Assembly: GCA_025617745.1 (NCBI GenBank)
Contig: CM046864.1
Span: 25,027,152-25,091,151 of the forward strand
Source of the DNA: Heliocidaris erythrogramma
Lineage: Eukaryota; Echinodermata; Echinoidea; Camarodonta; Echinometridae
DNA: 64,000 bases
Direction: 5' to 3'
Below, piece by piece: positions 32,985-43,526 of this stretch. Positions within the stretch are counted from its first letter, which is position 1, and each line of letters begins with the position of its first letter. The notes below the pieces were generated by a model. That model was not told where the DNA came from and made no database searches. It saw only the letters and a program-made list of their open reading frames with translations. A program made the translations under genes and the position numbers.

Positions 32985-33182
32985 ATGTATGCAAATTTTA
33001 TGCATACCTTTCAACCTGAAAACTTGCCGGACATAGCAACGAATAATGTATGCAAAACTGGATTCCAAGCATTGAGACTCATTTATAAAAAGCAAGTTCA
33101 TGGAATAGGCCTAGCTCGTCACGAGCTAGGTGCTCAGAAAATATAATTACGTGCATAACTTTGTTACAGAAGCGGTCTAGTA
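32985..33182 (-). repeat. MITE, AGACCGCTTCTGTA family, inverted copy
   Basis: On the minus strand it matches 55787-55993 and 63673-63904, sharing TTTGCATACATTA, TGTCCGGCAAG and CACCTAG.GACGAGCTA. The plus-strand 62-residue ORF at 32958-33146 is a by-product. Confidence 0.7.
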
Positions 33183-35110
33183 TAATCGAATAACGTTTCC
33201 TTCCAGGTAGGCTGCGCTATCAACAAATGAAAAATCGCTGGTGATACATCACTTTCATACCCAGTGTGACCAGCGCCAGAAATTATATTATGCTAGGGAC
33301 CAATGAGCAATTGTGCTTATGTTGGAGCATGACATTTCCTAGTAGGTCCATGGTTGGACCCAATGAGACGTTTAGGGGTGTTTTGACTCAAATAAATTGA
33401 ATATTTTGATAAAGTTTTGCCAGATTGGCATTTAAGCTAGAAAGCAGGCCTATAGGGAGAGCGGGTGAACCAGTGACGTGGGAGAACTGGGACGCCGCTT
33501 CTATTAACCGGCTTTTATAAATTACTTTGAATCCTACGAAAGGTCTTAACTATCAATGTTCACAAATACATCCACAGCTAGGCCTATAGGCCTACTCCGA
33601 TTTTGCTTGTAGGTTTAATTTTCACTTTTTTTACTACTTTTTTATGATTTTCATCATTCATTGTCAAATAGTATAAGCCAACCCCGCACTATATACAGCA
33701 TATTATTTGCAGTATTTTTAGCGCTAAATACCAATACTAATAATTTGCAGAAATTTGTTGTTTTTGTTTTTTTACCGGGTGAACTGGGACATCTTGTCCC
33801 AGTTCACAAGGTTAGGCCTACTTTTTGTATCCGAAATTGAGCTATAATTATCGGTCATTCATAGACATGTATGAAAATATCTTTGGAACTACATAAAAAT
33901 CGTAAAAAGTCCTTTTTACAGATCATTCATATTACTTAAGACAAACTCACTTGTGTGTAAGAAATAAAAATGTATTAGAGTAGTACGAGCAATTATTTAT
34001 TTTTGATAAAAACCGTCAAAATATAGGTTAAAATTTACAAAACGCTCATCATTTCATCCAATATTTTTGTTTAGTGGGCATGCCTCATTAAGTCCACTTT
34101 ACAAGTGACGCTTAAGCATTTTTTTAAAGTGATATATTACCTTTAACAATTCCGAAGACTTATTTTAGAAAGCCACGCTCACGGACTGAGGTATCATAAA
34201 ACTCAAGTATAGTATTTCCACGGTTATATAGGGACTTTGGAATAGGAATTTTGAGTAACTTACTAGTATAGGCCTGGCCTATAGTCCATGGTCAAGTGTT
34301 AAAAAAAATAGCCTTTTTTGGAAATTTTGTGAGGATTTTTGGAAACATAGGCCCTACATATTTAGAAACATAATGTCAAGACTAAAACGATAAACGTTGT
34401 TTCCAAATTTTTAAATACGGTCCAAAAATACCTTTTTAGGTACTTTTAGAATTATTTTTTTTTATTTTGTTATTTATTTATTTATTTATTTATTTATTAA
34501 TTATTATTATTATTATTATTTTGTTGGGGGGGGGGGGATGAAATTTAATATTTTTCTGATTGAGTTTATTTTATAAATAGGCCTATACTCTTAACTGCAG
34601 TAGGGATTGGAATCCCAAATGTTTGTGTATATATAGGAGTGATATTGGAGATGATTTTCATGAAAAAAAGAATAATGCAGACAAAATTATAATTATATCG
34701 GAAATAATTATAGGCTTTTATTCATATCTTATTTTATAAGCTCTGCAATTATATGAAACATTGTCTTCTGCTCTGTGACTGTTTCCTAAAAGCGTTGAAC
34801 TTACATCAAACTGTATATTAGTGATAAAATAATCGATAAATGGCATGATTCATTATATTACTCTGAAATGCGTTGGCACATGTGACAATAAAAATCAACA
34901 GTGGTATTTAAAAAAAGGTATCAACAGAATTAGAATAGTAATATGCAACACAATTAACACTCATTGTACAACGAACTAAATTATCGTCTGGATATGTAGC
35001 TGCCGCTCTTTTCATTTGTTATTGTCTCCCCTTTTTCTTTCTCCGTATGAATTGTTTCCAAAGTTAAAATTCGTCACAATTTTATCTGTCATTCCATAGT
35101 GGTGTTATAA
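33183..35110. other. AT-rich intergenic stretch, no gene seen
   Basis: Holds a short perfect hairpin at 33779-33807 (GTGAACTGGGACA, 3-nt loop, inverse), TTTA and ATT microsatellites at 34470-34520 and a poly-G run at 34526-34538. Confidence 0.5.
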
Positions 35111-35252
35111 TTACAGTGGCGGATCCAGACAGGGGCACCACCCCTTTAATTTTTCTGTTTTGTGATTTTTACCGTGGAAGGGGAGATACCCCCTCCCACA
35201 CCCTCCGCTGGCGCCACCCCGTTTTCAAATTCCTGGATCCGTCACTGTAATT
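35111..35252. repeat. Short inverted-terminal element, ATTACAGTGGCGGATCCAG ends
   Basis: Left ATTACAGTGGCGGATCCAG and right CTGGATCCGTCACTGTAAT are inverted. This GGATCC-type end is shared by C/G-rich elements at about 36850-36945, 38600-39010, 49518-49700 and 61520-61810. Confidence 0.7.
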
Positions 35253-36840
35253 ATATAATAAAAACCTGCCCTTTCCATGAACCTAAAATGTCCGCTCTTC
35301 GGCATGCGACAATAAAACTTCAATTCATTCAAAGAGATCCAGAGGACATAAGTTTGTCATACTTTGAGCTATAACCATCAACTTCTGTAAATCTAACATC
35401 AGCTCCTCCATGAATGGATGTTATATTCAAATTTAGGTAGATCATTTCTTTCGAATCTCATAAAGCTTTGAAATTTACAATTCCTGCTCAAGTGACTGTA
35501 TTCAAGTGTGCCAATTTACTTGTAAAGCAAATTGGATATCATAATGTTGAATTATAATTAGAAACCCCCCTTCCATCTTCCTTAAAGATCTCTCTCCCTC
35601 TTTCTCTCTATCTATATATATCTTCCTTTCTCCTTCTTTCTCTTCTTCTTCTTCTTCTTCTTTGTTCTTCATCTTCTATTTCTCTTCTTTATTTTCCTCT
35701 TTTCTTTCTCATTTAAAAATCCCTTCTCCTTTTTCTTTTAATTCAAGCAATGTCAATTTCACAAGGAATTGAATATATTTGAAAATGTATTCTACCGGGT
35801 ATTATTTGACACCAAATAAAAATCTACTGTATCTACTATATCTATTATCTAATCAATCGTTAATTCTTGACCATAGTGATAATTCAATTTAAATGTCTTT
35901 ACAGAGAGATTCATGTTAGTTTTAGATTATATTACTATCATGTAATTATGAGATAATTAAAGCCCGAAACGAAACAAGCCTATATACAACTAAGGAATCA
36001 AGGTCATTATGTCACAACAGAAATAAACTTTTTTTTTTAAGTTTTAATATCTTATTCTATACAAATGAAAGAAGGCAGATATTGGAGTTGAAAAACATAT
36101 AGGAATTAAATGTATTTGGATTTGGGAGAAAATGAAGGGGAGAGAGAGATATACTGACAGCCCACCAGGTCTTCCGAGCCATTCGACAGATTTTTAAAGG
36201 TTTCACTAGACGTATGGCCAATACAAGACCAAAATTTTCCCTTTTAGGTATAGGCCTATTTCTTAAAATGGTTCTCGTGGGCCTGTCGGTCTCATAATTT
36301 TTTTACAAACATAACGCCAGGATGCAATGACAAAGAAATTGAGATCAATATTAATCTTTAAAAATACCGATGTGAAAATGGGCACACCATGCACTGGTGC
36401 GCAAGAGATTGGTAGAAACCAAATATATAGACAGAAATAAAGAGGGGGAGGGTATGCTGAAAGAAAAAAGAAATACTGAAAGCAAAAATATTAAAACCTT
36501 GAAGAAAATTGTCAGTATAAGTGTGGGTCGTCATGCATATTAGTCTTCTAGTGATTCTTTTTAACTTTTGATTTTAACTCTCACTCATTATGCCAACAGC
36601 ATGTGTGCAAAGTAAATGATTTAATGTATATTTATAGTGTATATTATTTGATGTAATTATATTATGCGACTTATCGATCTATTCATTGATAGAGCAGAAT
36701 ACATTGTTTCATAATAAACGTAGAGGGCGTGTGAAATAAAACTTGAATAAAAGCCTTTATCTTTTAGTGATCATGAATTCTGTAATCTCATTGGTCGATC
36801 ATGTCTGATAAAATCTTGTATTACCGTGTACCCGATGACG
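35253..36840. other. Intergenic stretch, no gene seen
   Basis: Contains a pyrimidine-rich CT/CTT tract at about 35588-35740 and otherwise plain AT-rich sequence. No credible exon. Confidence 0.5.
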
Positions 36841-36865
36841 AATACAGTCAGGGCGCGCATTTCAG

Positions 36866-36922
36866 AAAGGGGGGGGGGGGGGGGCGCACGCCCCTTGCGC
36901 CCCCCCCCCCCCCCCCCCCCTC
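36866..36922. repeat. Poly-G / poly-C hairpin tract
   Basis: About 16 G, then a short GCGCACGCCCCTTGCG spacer, then about 22 C, ending in CTGGATCCGCGCCTG. It belongs to the GGATCC-ended family. Proline/glycine-rich ORFs across it are artefacts. Confidence 0.75.
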
Positions 36923-38241
36923 TGGATCCGCGCCTGACAGTCCATCCACTGAATATTTCCCGTATTCTGTGAATGAGGTCCTAATTATGTCGCTGTTGTT
37001 GTTTTTATGTTTTGCATTGTTGTTGATATTTGTGCGCATGCACCAAAACGGGGTCATCCCTATAGCTAGAAGGTCCGATAGTTAGCGGGTCCGATAGACC
37101 GACACCCAATAGATAGAAGGTTCGATAGACCGAAAGTACGAGAGGGTCCAGTAGACAGAAGGTTCTATAGACCGAATCGGCAGGAGGGTCCGATAGTCCG
37201 CAATGCCAATTATATTTTCATTATTGATATTAATTAGTTATTAATATAATCGCCATATTTATGTATATAAACCAATGTCAATTATATTAATAAGTCATAT
37301 TCTTATGGAAGTTATTTGGTTTGCATCTTGAATCTCTAGCTAATGTTATGCTATTTTTCTAATCAAAGAATGTTAGCAACATAACTGAAAAGAATCGAAC
37401 GGCATGTTGACCTAAAAGGGCTAAAGAGATGAATTTTAAGAAATAATGGCCTGTGACCAATAGTCTCTTCCCAATATGAAAACGGAAGATGCCGATAACA
37501 TGTTACACAGATTATGAGAACGGAATAACAATACGCTAGAACCTATTCTCAGGATACAAAAGGATACAAAAGTTTTTTTTCTCTCTCTCTCTCCCTCGTT
37601 CGCTCGCTTTGCTCGCTCATACAATCAAGAAACTAGGCCTACATTGTTTCTTGCAGCAAGCACCTCTTACGTCCTGCAGCAACAAGAACAGTGAGGTATC
37701 CGACTATTCTCGAATTCCCCCCCCCCCCCCCTCCCCCCCCCCCCAAAAAAAATGGTATAATTTACCCGACAGAGTCCACGGACTAAAATTTGCCACAAGG
37801 TAGTAGTATGGGTGTAGTCGGTGAACATTAAAAAAAGTATAAATTTAAAGCTGACATCATAGCTGGTAGGAAAATATCACCTGAAAACCCTTTAAAAAAA
37901 TAAATGGAAACGCCCCCCTCCCAAGAAGGTGGTAGGGTCTAATTGAAACAATTTCATTTTTATCGGGCAGAATCTTTTGTTGTCAGATTCTTATCTTTTG
38001 TTACATTTAATGAAAATTCAACTATAAAGTGTGCCCCCATAAGATTTCTTTGTTTAAAAAATGACACTTGTGTTTGAAGGGGACGCCCTTTCCTCAGGTT
38101 GCTCCACTAGAAAAAAATGCTTCGGGCATGATGGGCCTCAGGGCTTTAGTGTGCACCATATAATTAGATTTCTATGTTTCAGACAATGGTCAGCGTTCCC
38201 CATTGCTATAATGCATCGGTTTAGTGGCAAAATTAACCGGG

Positions 38242-38378
38242 GGAGGGGGGGGGGGGGGGGGGGGGGCTGCATGGGTGGACCACCCCCGCCCCACGGTGAT
38301 GATGATAATGCTCTGATAAAAATACTTCTAACATGTTGAAAATGTATAAAACAAAACTTTAAAATAAGTTCCCCATTT

Positions 38379-38409
<31 letters not shown>

Positions 38410-38412
38410 GGG
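38242..38412. repeat. Two long poly-G tracts
   Basis: G-runs of roughly 20 at 38248-38267 and 38391-38413, on an otherwise AT-rich stretch. Further G-runs are at 38711-38733 and 38802-38813, and a poly-A run is at about 38766-38786. Confidence 0.8.
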
Positions 38413-38892
38413 GAGGGTGGGCCTACAGACCTAGTGCATCGGTTTATTATACAATACACATAGAAAAAGATAAGGCATTACCCTTTTCCTTTTATGAGAT
38501 AAAACTATTAAAAACTTATTGTATTCACTTATTTTACCGTTTTTACGTTATTGTCGGTCTATCGGACCTTCTAACTATCGGACCCCTACTGAACCTTCGG
38601 ACCAGGCGCGGATCCAGGATTGAGTAAAAGAGGGGCACAAAAATGAAAGTTTGTGAAAAGGTAGACCCGTATTTTTTTGGTCTCGCCAGCTTCTCGAAAA
38701 GTCGCTCAGTGGGGGGGGGGGGGGGGGGGGGGGTTCATTTTCCCTCCATAATTCCCTGACAAGCAAAAAAAAAAAAAAAAAAAAAAGGTTTTCATTCTAA
38801 AAGGGGGGGGGGGGCACAATCGAGGAAATGGGCGATCGTCTATGGTAAAAATTCATACTTCTCTTACAAAAGGGGGGGCACGGGCGGCTGTG

Positions 38893-38996
38893 CCCCCCTC
38901 CCCCCCCCCCCTCCCCCCTCCCCCCCCCCCCCTCCCCCCCCCTCCCCCCTCCCCCCCCCCTTCCCCCCCTCCCCCCCCCCCCCCCCCCCCCCCCCT
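38893..38996. repeat. ~100-bp poly-C tract interrupted by single T's
   Basis: Almost pure C with CT interruptions, ending in CTGGATCCGCGCCTG. On the minus strand this is a long run of G-tracts, so G-quadruplexes are likely. The proline-rich ORF at 38842-39048 is not a gene. Confidence 0.85.
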
Positions 38997-39084
38997 GGAT
39001 CCGCGCCTGCTTCGGACTATCGGACCCTTTTGCCGATTCGGTCTATAGAACCTCCTGTCTATCGGACCTTCTGACTATCGGACC

Positions 39085-41150
39085 CCGTTGGACATTTCTC
39101 GACGAATTTCTTTCAGACTTCCTGTGGACGTGTATCTTGGTAAAATCTGGACCCCTATAGTTTCTGGTGATGCTGCCCCCAGTGTTCCGTCTTTTATAGG
39201 GTAAAAGGCCATATTTTTGGGGATAGTTTGTGTGCGCTCTAGCGGTCACATTTCTCGACGAATTTCTTTCAGACTTCCTGTGGACGTGTATCTTGGTAAA
39301 ATCTGGAACCCTATAGATTTTGGTGATGCTGCCCCCAGTGTTCCGTCTTTTATAGGGTCAAAGGTCATATTTTGATAGATGTCTTGTGTGTACACTTGTG
39401 TGCGCTCTGGCGGTCACATTTCTCAACGGATTTCGTTCAAATTTTGCATGAAGGTGTCTCTTGGTGTAATTTAAAAACCTATAGGCCCGTATTCTGAACT
39501 CCGGTTTAACTTAAACCATGGTCTAAATGTGTGGTTTAACTATGGGTAGCCAAATGTGACACAAATCTCTCACAGTAGATATTCAATTTATCAGCATTTT
39601 TGGTACTGAAACTTTTAACAAAATTTCTGGGAATGATAGTAGAATAGTTTTCTTGACCATTAAAGCATGAGACCAGAATCCAGTAAACATAAGGAAAATA
39701 CAATGTGAACAAATTTTTTACATTTTTGGCTACCCATAGTTAAACCACACATTTAGACCATGGTTTAAGTTAAACCGGAGTTCAGAATACGGGCCAGAGT
39801 GTTTGGTGATGCTGCCACCAGTGTTCCGTCTTTTATAGGGTCAAAGGTCATACTTCAGGGCATGGCGTGAGTGCACTCTGCAGGCCACATTTCTCAACGG
39901 ATTTTGTTCAAATTTTGTATGGAGATGTATCTTGGTATAATCTACAGCTGTTTAATTTTTGGTGATGCTGCCCTCATTGTTCCGTCCTTTATAGGGTCAA
40001 AGGTCATTTTTCCATTTCTTGCACTCTTACTTCTGCATTTCTTGACGGATTTCATTCAAATTTTGTATGGAGATGTATCTTGGTATAATCTACCCATATT
40101 TAATTTTTGGTGTTGCTGCCCTCATTGTTCCGTCTTTTATAGGGTCAAAGGTCATACTTCAGGGCATGGCGTGAGTGCACTCTGCAGGCCACATTTCTTG
40201 ATGGATTTCTTTCAAATTTTGTATGGAGATGTATCTTGGTATAATCTACACATCTTTACTGTTTGGTGATGCTGCCCTCATTGTTCCGTCCTTTATAGGG
40301 TCAAAGCTCATTTGTCCCTTTTGTGCACTCTTACTTCTGCATTTCTTGACGGATTTCATTCAAATTTTGTATGGAGATGTATCTTGGTATAATCTACACA
40401 TATTTAATTTTTGGTGATGCTGCCCTCATTGTTCCGTCCTTTATATAGGGTCAAAGGTCATTTTTCCATTTCTTGCACTCTTACTTCTGCATTTCTTGAC
40501 GGATTTCGTTCAAATTTTGTATGAAGGTGTCTCTTGGTGTAATCTAAAAACCTATAGTTTTTGGTGATGCTGCCACCAGTGTTCCGTCTTTTATAGGGTC
40601 AAAGGTCATACTTCAGGGCATGGCGTGAGTGCACTCTGCAGGCCACATTTCTTGATGGATTTCTTTCAAATTTTGTATGGAGATGTATCTTGGTATAATC
40701 TACACATCTTTACTGTTTGGTGATGCTGCCCTCATTGTTCCGTCCTTTATAGGGTCAAAGCTCATTTGTCCCTTTTGTGCACTCTTACTTCTGCATTTCT
40801 TGACGGATTTCATTCAAATTTTGTATGGAGATGTATCTTGGTATAATCTACACATATTTAATTTTTGGTGATGCTGCCCTCATTGTTCCGTCTTTTATAG
40901 GGTCAAAGGTCATACTTCAGGGCATGGCGTGAGTGCACTCTGTAGGCCACATTTCTTGATGGATTTCTTTCAAATTTTGTATGGAGATGTATCTTGGTAT
41001 ATCTCTCAACACATTTCTTTCAAATTTTATATGAAGATGTGTCTTAGTGAAACCTACACATCTAATTTCTACACCATCCTTTTGTTTGAGGGAGGGGGTG
41101 GGGGAGGGTCTTTGTCCCTCCTTCAAATTGCTGCCAGTGCCGGGGGATAC
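39085..41150 (+). repeat. Dispersed tandem-repeat element, copy B (about 10 units)
   Basis: Units of about 150 bp contain TTTGGTGATGCTGCC, TTCCGTC(C/T)TTTATAGGGTCA and TCAAATTTTGTATGGAGATG. It ends CATCCTTTTGTTTGAGGGAG ... GCCGGGGGATACAT near 41060-41150, the inverse of the 2930-3030 end of copy A. Some longer blocks (about 40140-40430 and 40590-40880) are almost identical, which suggests recent unequal exchange. The ORFs at 39871-40871 are repeat translations. Confidence 0.8.
39485..39795. repeat. MITE nested in the tandem array, ~75-bp inverted ends
   Basis: GGCCCGTATTCTGAACTCCG...TTTAACTATGGGTAGCCAAA at the left and its near-exact inverse at the right (ending GAGTTCAGAATACGGGCC). It interrupts a repeat unit between AAACCTATA and TTTGGTGATGCTG. 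About 310 bp. A diverged partial relative (TTTAACCCGTGG..TTAAACCATGG) is near 27235-27350. Confidence 0.85.
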
Positions 41151-41327
41151 ATTTAGCATTGCGCGGCCCCAGCAATGCACATTTCTATTTTTTTTTTTTT
41201 TTCTTTGGGGGGGGGGGGTAAATTTCGCTGCCTCCTTTCACAAAACACTTAAATGTAATGATCTACACCTACAACGAGTAAGATTTCTATACAGTGCTCA
41301 AAAATGTAAAGTTTCAATGTTCCATAT

Positions 41328-41504
41328 ACACTGTAAAAGATTACTGTAGGAAGTACAGTAAATTACTGGCAACCCGGCTGCACAGTAAAATACTGTATCA
41401 TTTACAGTTAAACAGTACAATACCGTGAAAAATACAGTAATTTACTGTGCAGCGGGTGGCCAGTAATTTACTGTAAATTCCTACAGCAATTTTTTTACAG
41501 TGTA
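41328..41504. repeat. MITE with TACACTGTAAAA ends
   Basis: Left ATACACTGTAAAAGATTACT, right TTTTTACAGTGTA, with TACAGTAAATTACTGGC / GCCAGTAATTTACTGTA further in. Almost the whole 177 bp is self-complementary. Confidence 0.8.
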
Positions 41505-42290
41505 GGCTAATCTGGACTCGTTTGGTCGCTACGCTCTCTTGCACATTAATTACAGAGACCTTGCGTATACTATGTTAAGTCCTGCGCATGCAATCTCTAT
41601 TTATAAGGCTGGGATCTCCCGGTAAAATGATTACCTGTACAGCAATGACACTGTAACTTGAAAAGTTAACCTATATTAGGCATTGCCTTCAGACTTTGGA
41701 CCCGACAGTATCTAGTAATGTGTTCGTTCAGGATTAATATATTGTGGGAAGTCATCTGTGTTGAATACCCCACGACTAAGTACTACACTGAAAATATCAG
41801 CATTCCTACTATCACTATTCCTATGTAGCTTCAATTATCAACTTTGTCTGCAACAAGCCAGCCGTTTAATTGGATACCTTCTCTGACCTATGTTATGTAA
41901 GTGTACTTATACGTAGGCATGCATATTCACTTCAAATGTCATTAGTTGTGCAAGTGCTTCCATAACACTAAGATCGTCAAATATGCAGATAAGTAAAGCG
42001 TTTTCTACTAGTTGCCCGTCTATGTTTTTTTTATCATGCTTGACTCTGACCGGTTGGGGTTGGGCGAGACTACTACGATTTCAAAAATTCCGAAATATTC
42101 GCGGTACATTAATTTTTGCGGATTTCGCGCGAATTCTAGAACACGCGAAAATATTAGCACGGTTTCATAATTCATTTGAGAGTGCGTGTGTGTAGTTGTG
42201 TCTGTGTCCATTTGATCGACCTCTGTCGGCAAAAAAGGGGGAGGGAGAAGGAAGAGGAAAGGAAAAGGGAAGGAAAGCAAAAGAAGGAAA
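41505..42290. other. Intergenic stretch, no gene seen
   Basis: Plain sequence with no recognisable coding or repeat structure apart from the start of the next tandem family. Confidence 0.4.
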
Positions 42291-43400
42291 ACTTGCCAAG
42301 TTTTTGGCTCGCTCGCTTCGCTCGCTTGCAAAACACTGGAAACTTGATATCCGGGCAAAAGGCGTCCCCTGCTGCAGATTTTCAAACTTCCGATATTCGG
42401 CAACCACCACTTCATATTCGGGCAGCGAGGTTCACAGTTAATTATGTAACTTATGTCTGTAACTTCTGTCTGTAATTTTCACTACGAAAAGTTAAAAAAA
42501 ATTCCTCGCTCGCTTTGCTCGCTCGCAAATATTTAGAAATTGAAAAGTTGATATTCGGGCAAAAGGCGTCAGCCCCCTCCCTGCAAAAATGGGCCTGTGT
42601 GATCAAGATCTCTACATCTGTGATTATTATTTGTGGGGTGGGAGATTAGGGTGCAGCATTTTTGTCGGCAAATTTGGGTGTTGCTTCGCCCGCTCGCAAA
42701 CATTTTTAGAAATTGAAAAGTTGATATTCGGGCTAAAGGCGTCCCCCTTCAGCAATGGGCTGCAGCCCCCCCCCCCCTAGATATTCGGGCAACCATGCAC
42801 CTCTTCATATTTGGGCAGCGAGGAGCCAAAATATCCTCATATGTGGGCAGCGAGGATCCGAGATAATTACGTAACTTCTTTACACTTTCACTACGGAAAT
42901 GTTAAAAAAATTGCTCGCTCGCAAATATTTAGAAATTGAAAAGATGAGATTCGGGCAAACGGCGTTCCCCTTCGGCAATGGGCTGCAGCCCCCCCCCCCC
43001 CCCCCCCCCCCTGAGGATTTTCAAAGTTCCGATATTCGGGCAACCACCTCTTCATATTTGGCCAGCGAGGAGGAAGAATATCCACATATTTTGGCAGCGA
43101 GGTTCCCAGATAATTATGTAACTTCTCTTTGTACCTTCTGTACATATTTACTACGAAAAGTTCAAAAAAAATTCTCGCTCGCAAATATTTAGAAATTGAA
43201 AATTCGATATTCGAGCAAAGGGCGTCAGCCCCCTCCATGCGAAAATAGGCCTGTATGATCAAGATCTCTACATCTTTTATTATTTGTGGGTGCAGCACTT
43301 TTGTCGGCAAATTTTGGTGTCACACCCTAAAAATTTGTCGGCAAATTTGGGTGTCACACACCCTCCCCCCATTCAAAATGTTCTAGCGACGCCCCTAGCT
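42290..43400. repeat. Tandem repeat, ~4-5 units of about 200-260 bp
   Basis: TCGCTCGCAAATATTTAGAA, TTGAAAAG.TGATATTCGGGC and AAAGGCGTC recur near 42300, 42510, 42690, 42915 and 43175. Poly-C runs lie at 42766-42776 and 42989-43010. CCGATATTCGG(G)CAACCA words and GGCAGCGAGG are shared. ORFs on both strands are repeat artefacts. Confidence 0.65.
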
Positions 43401-43526
43401 GGTCCTCTTGGAAGTTGGAGTCGGTGTTGAGTCCGTTGGGCGGTGTAACTAAGGTATTAGAATTAGAACGTAAATAACTCGTTGGTATATACAAAGTACC
43501 CAGATACATTTCTTTCTCGTTCTTAG

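Larger units (their letters stand above)
37037..39090. mobile_element. Foldback-type element: arms of short GGTCCGATAG repeats
   Basis: The left arm (about 37037-37205) is made of variants of GGTCCGATAGACCG and AGAAGGTTCTATAGACCG. The right arm (about 39008-39090, plus 38551-38600) carries the inverse, CGGTCTATAGAACCTCCTGT and CTATCGGACCTTCT.ACTATC. Known: foldback elements have long inverted ends made of short tandem repeats. The roughly 1.9-kb interior has no transposase and is filled with poly-G, poly-C and poly-A tracts and GGATCC-ended pieces, which look like later insertions. Confidence 0.55.

Noticed and set aside
36801-37085. 94-codon ORF with poly-proline and a hydrophobic end
   Set aside because: Crosses the poly-G/poly-C hairpin and has no splice sites or family resemblance.
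38842-39048. Proline-rich ORF
   Set aside because: Translation of a poly-C tract.
39871-40871. Repeated ORFs encoding hydrophobic peptides
   Set aside because: They are one tandem-repeat unit translated again and again, with frame set by unit length; no gene structure.
42020-43310. Overlapping ORFs of 80-140 codons
   Set aside because: They follow the tandem units at 42290-43400 and appear on both strands.
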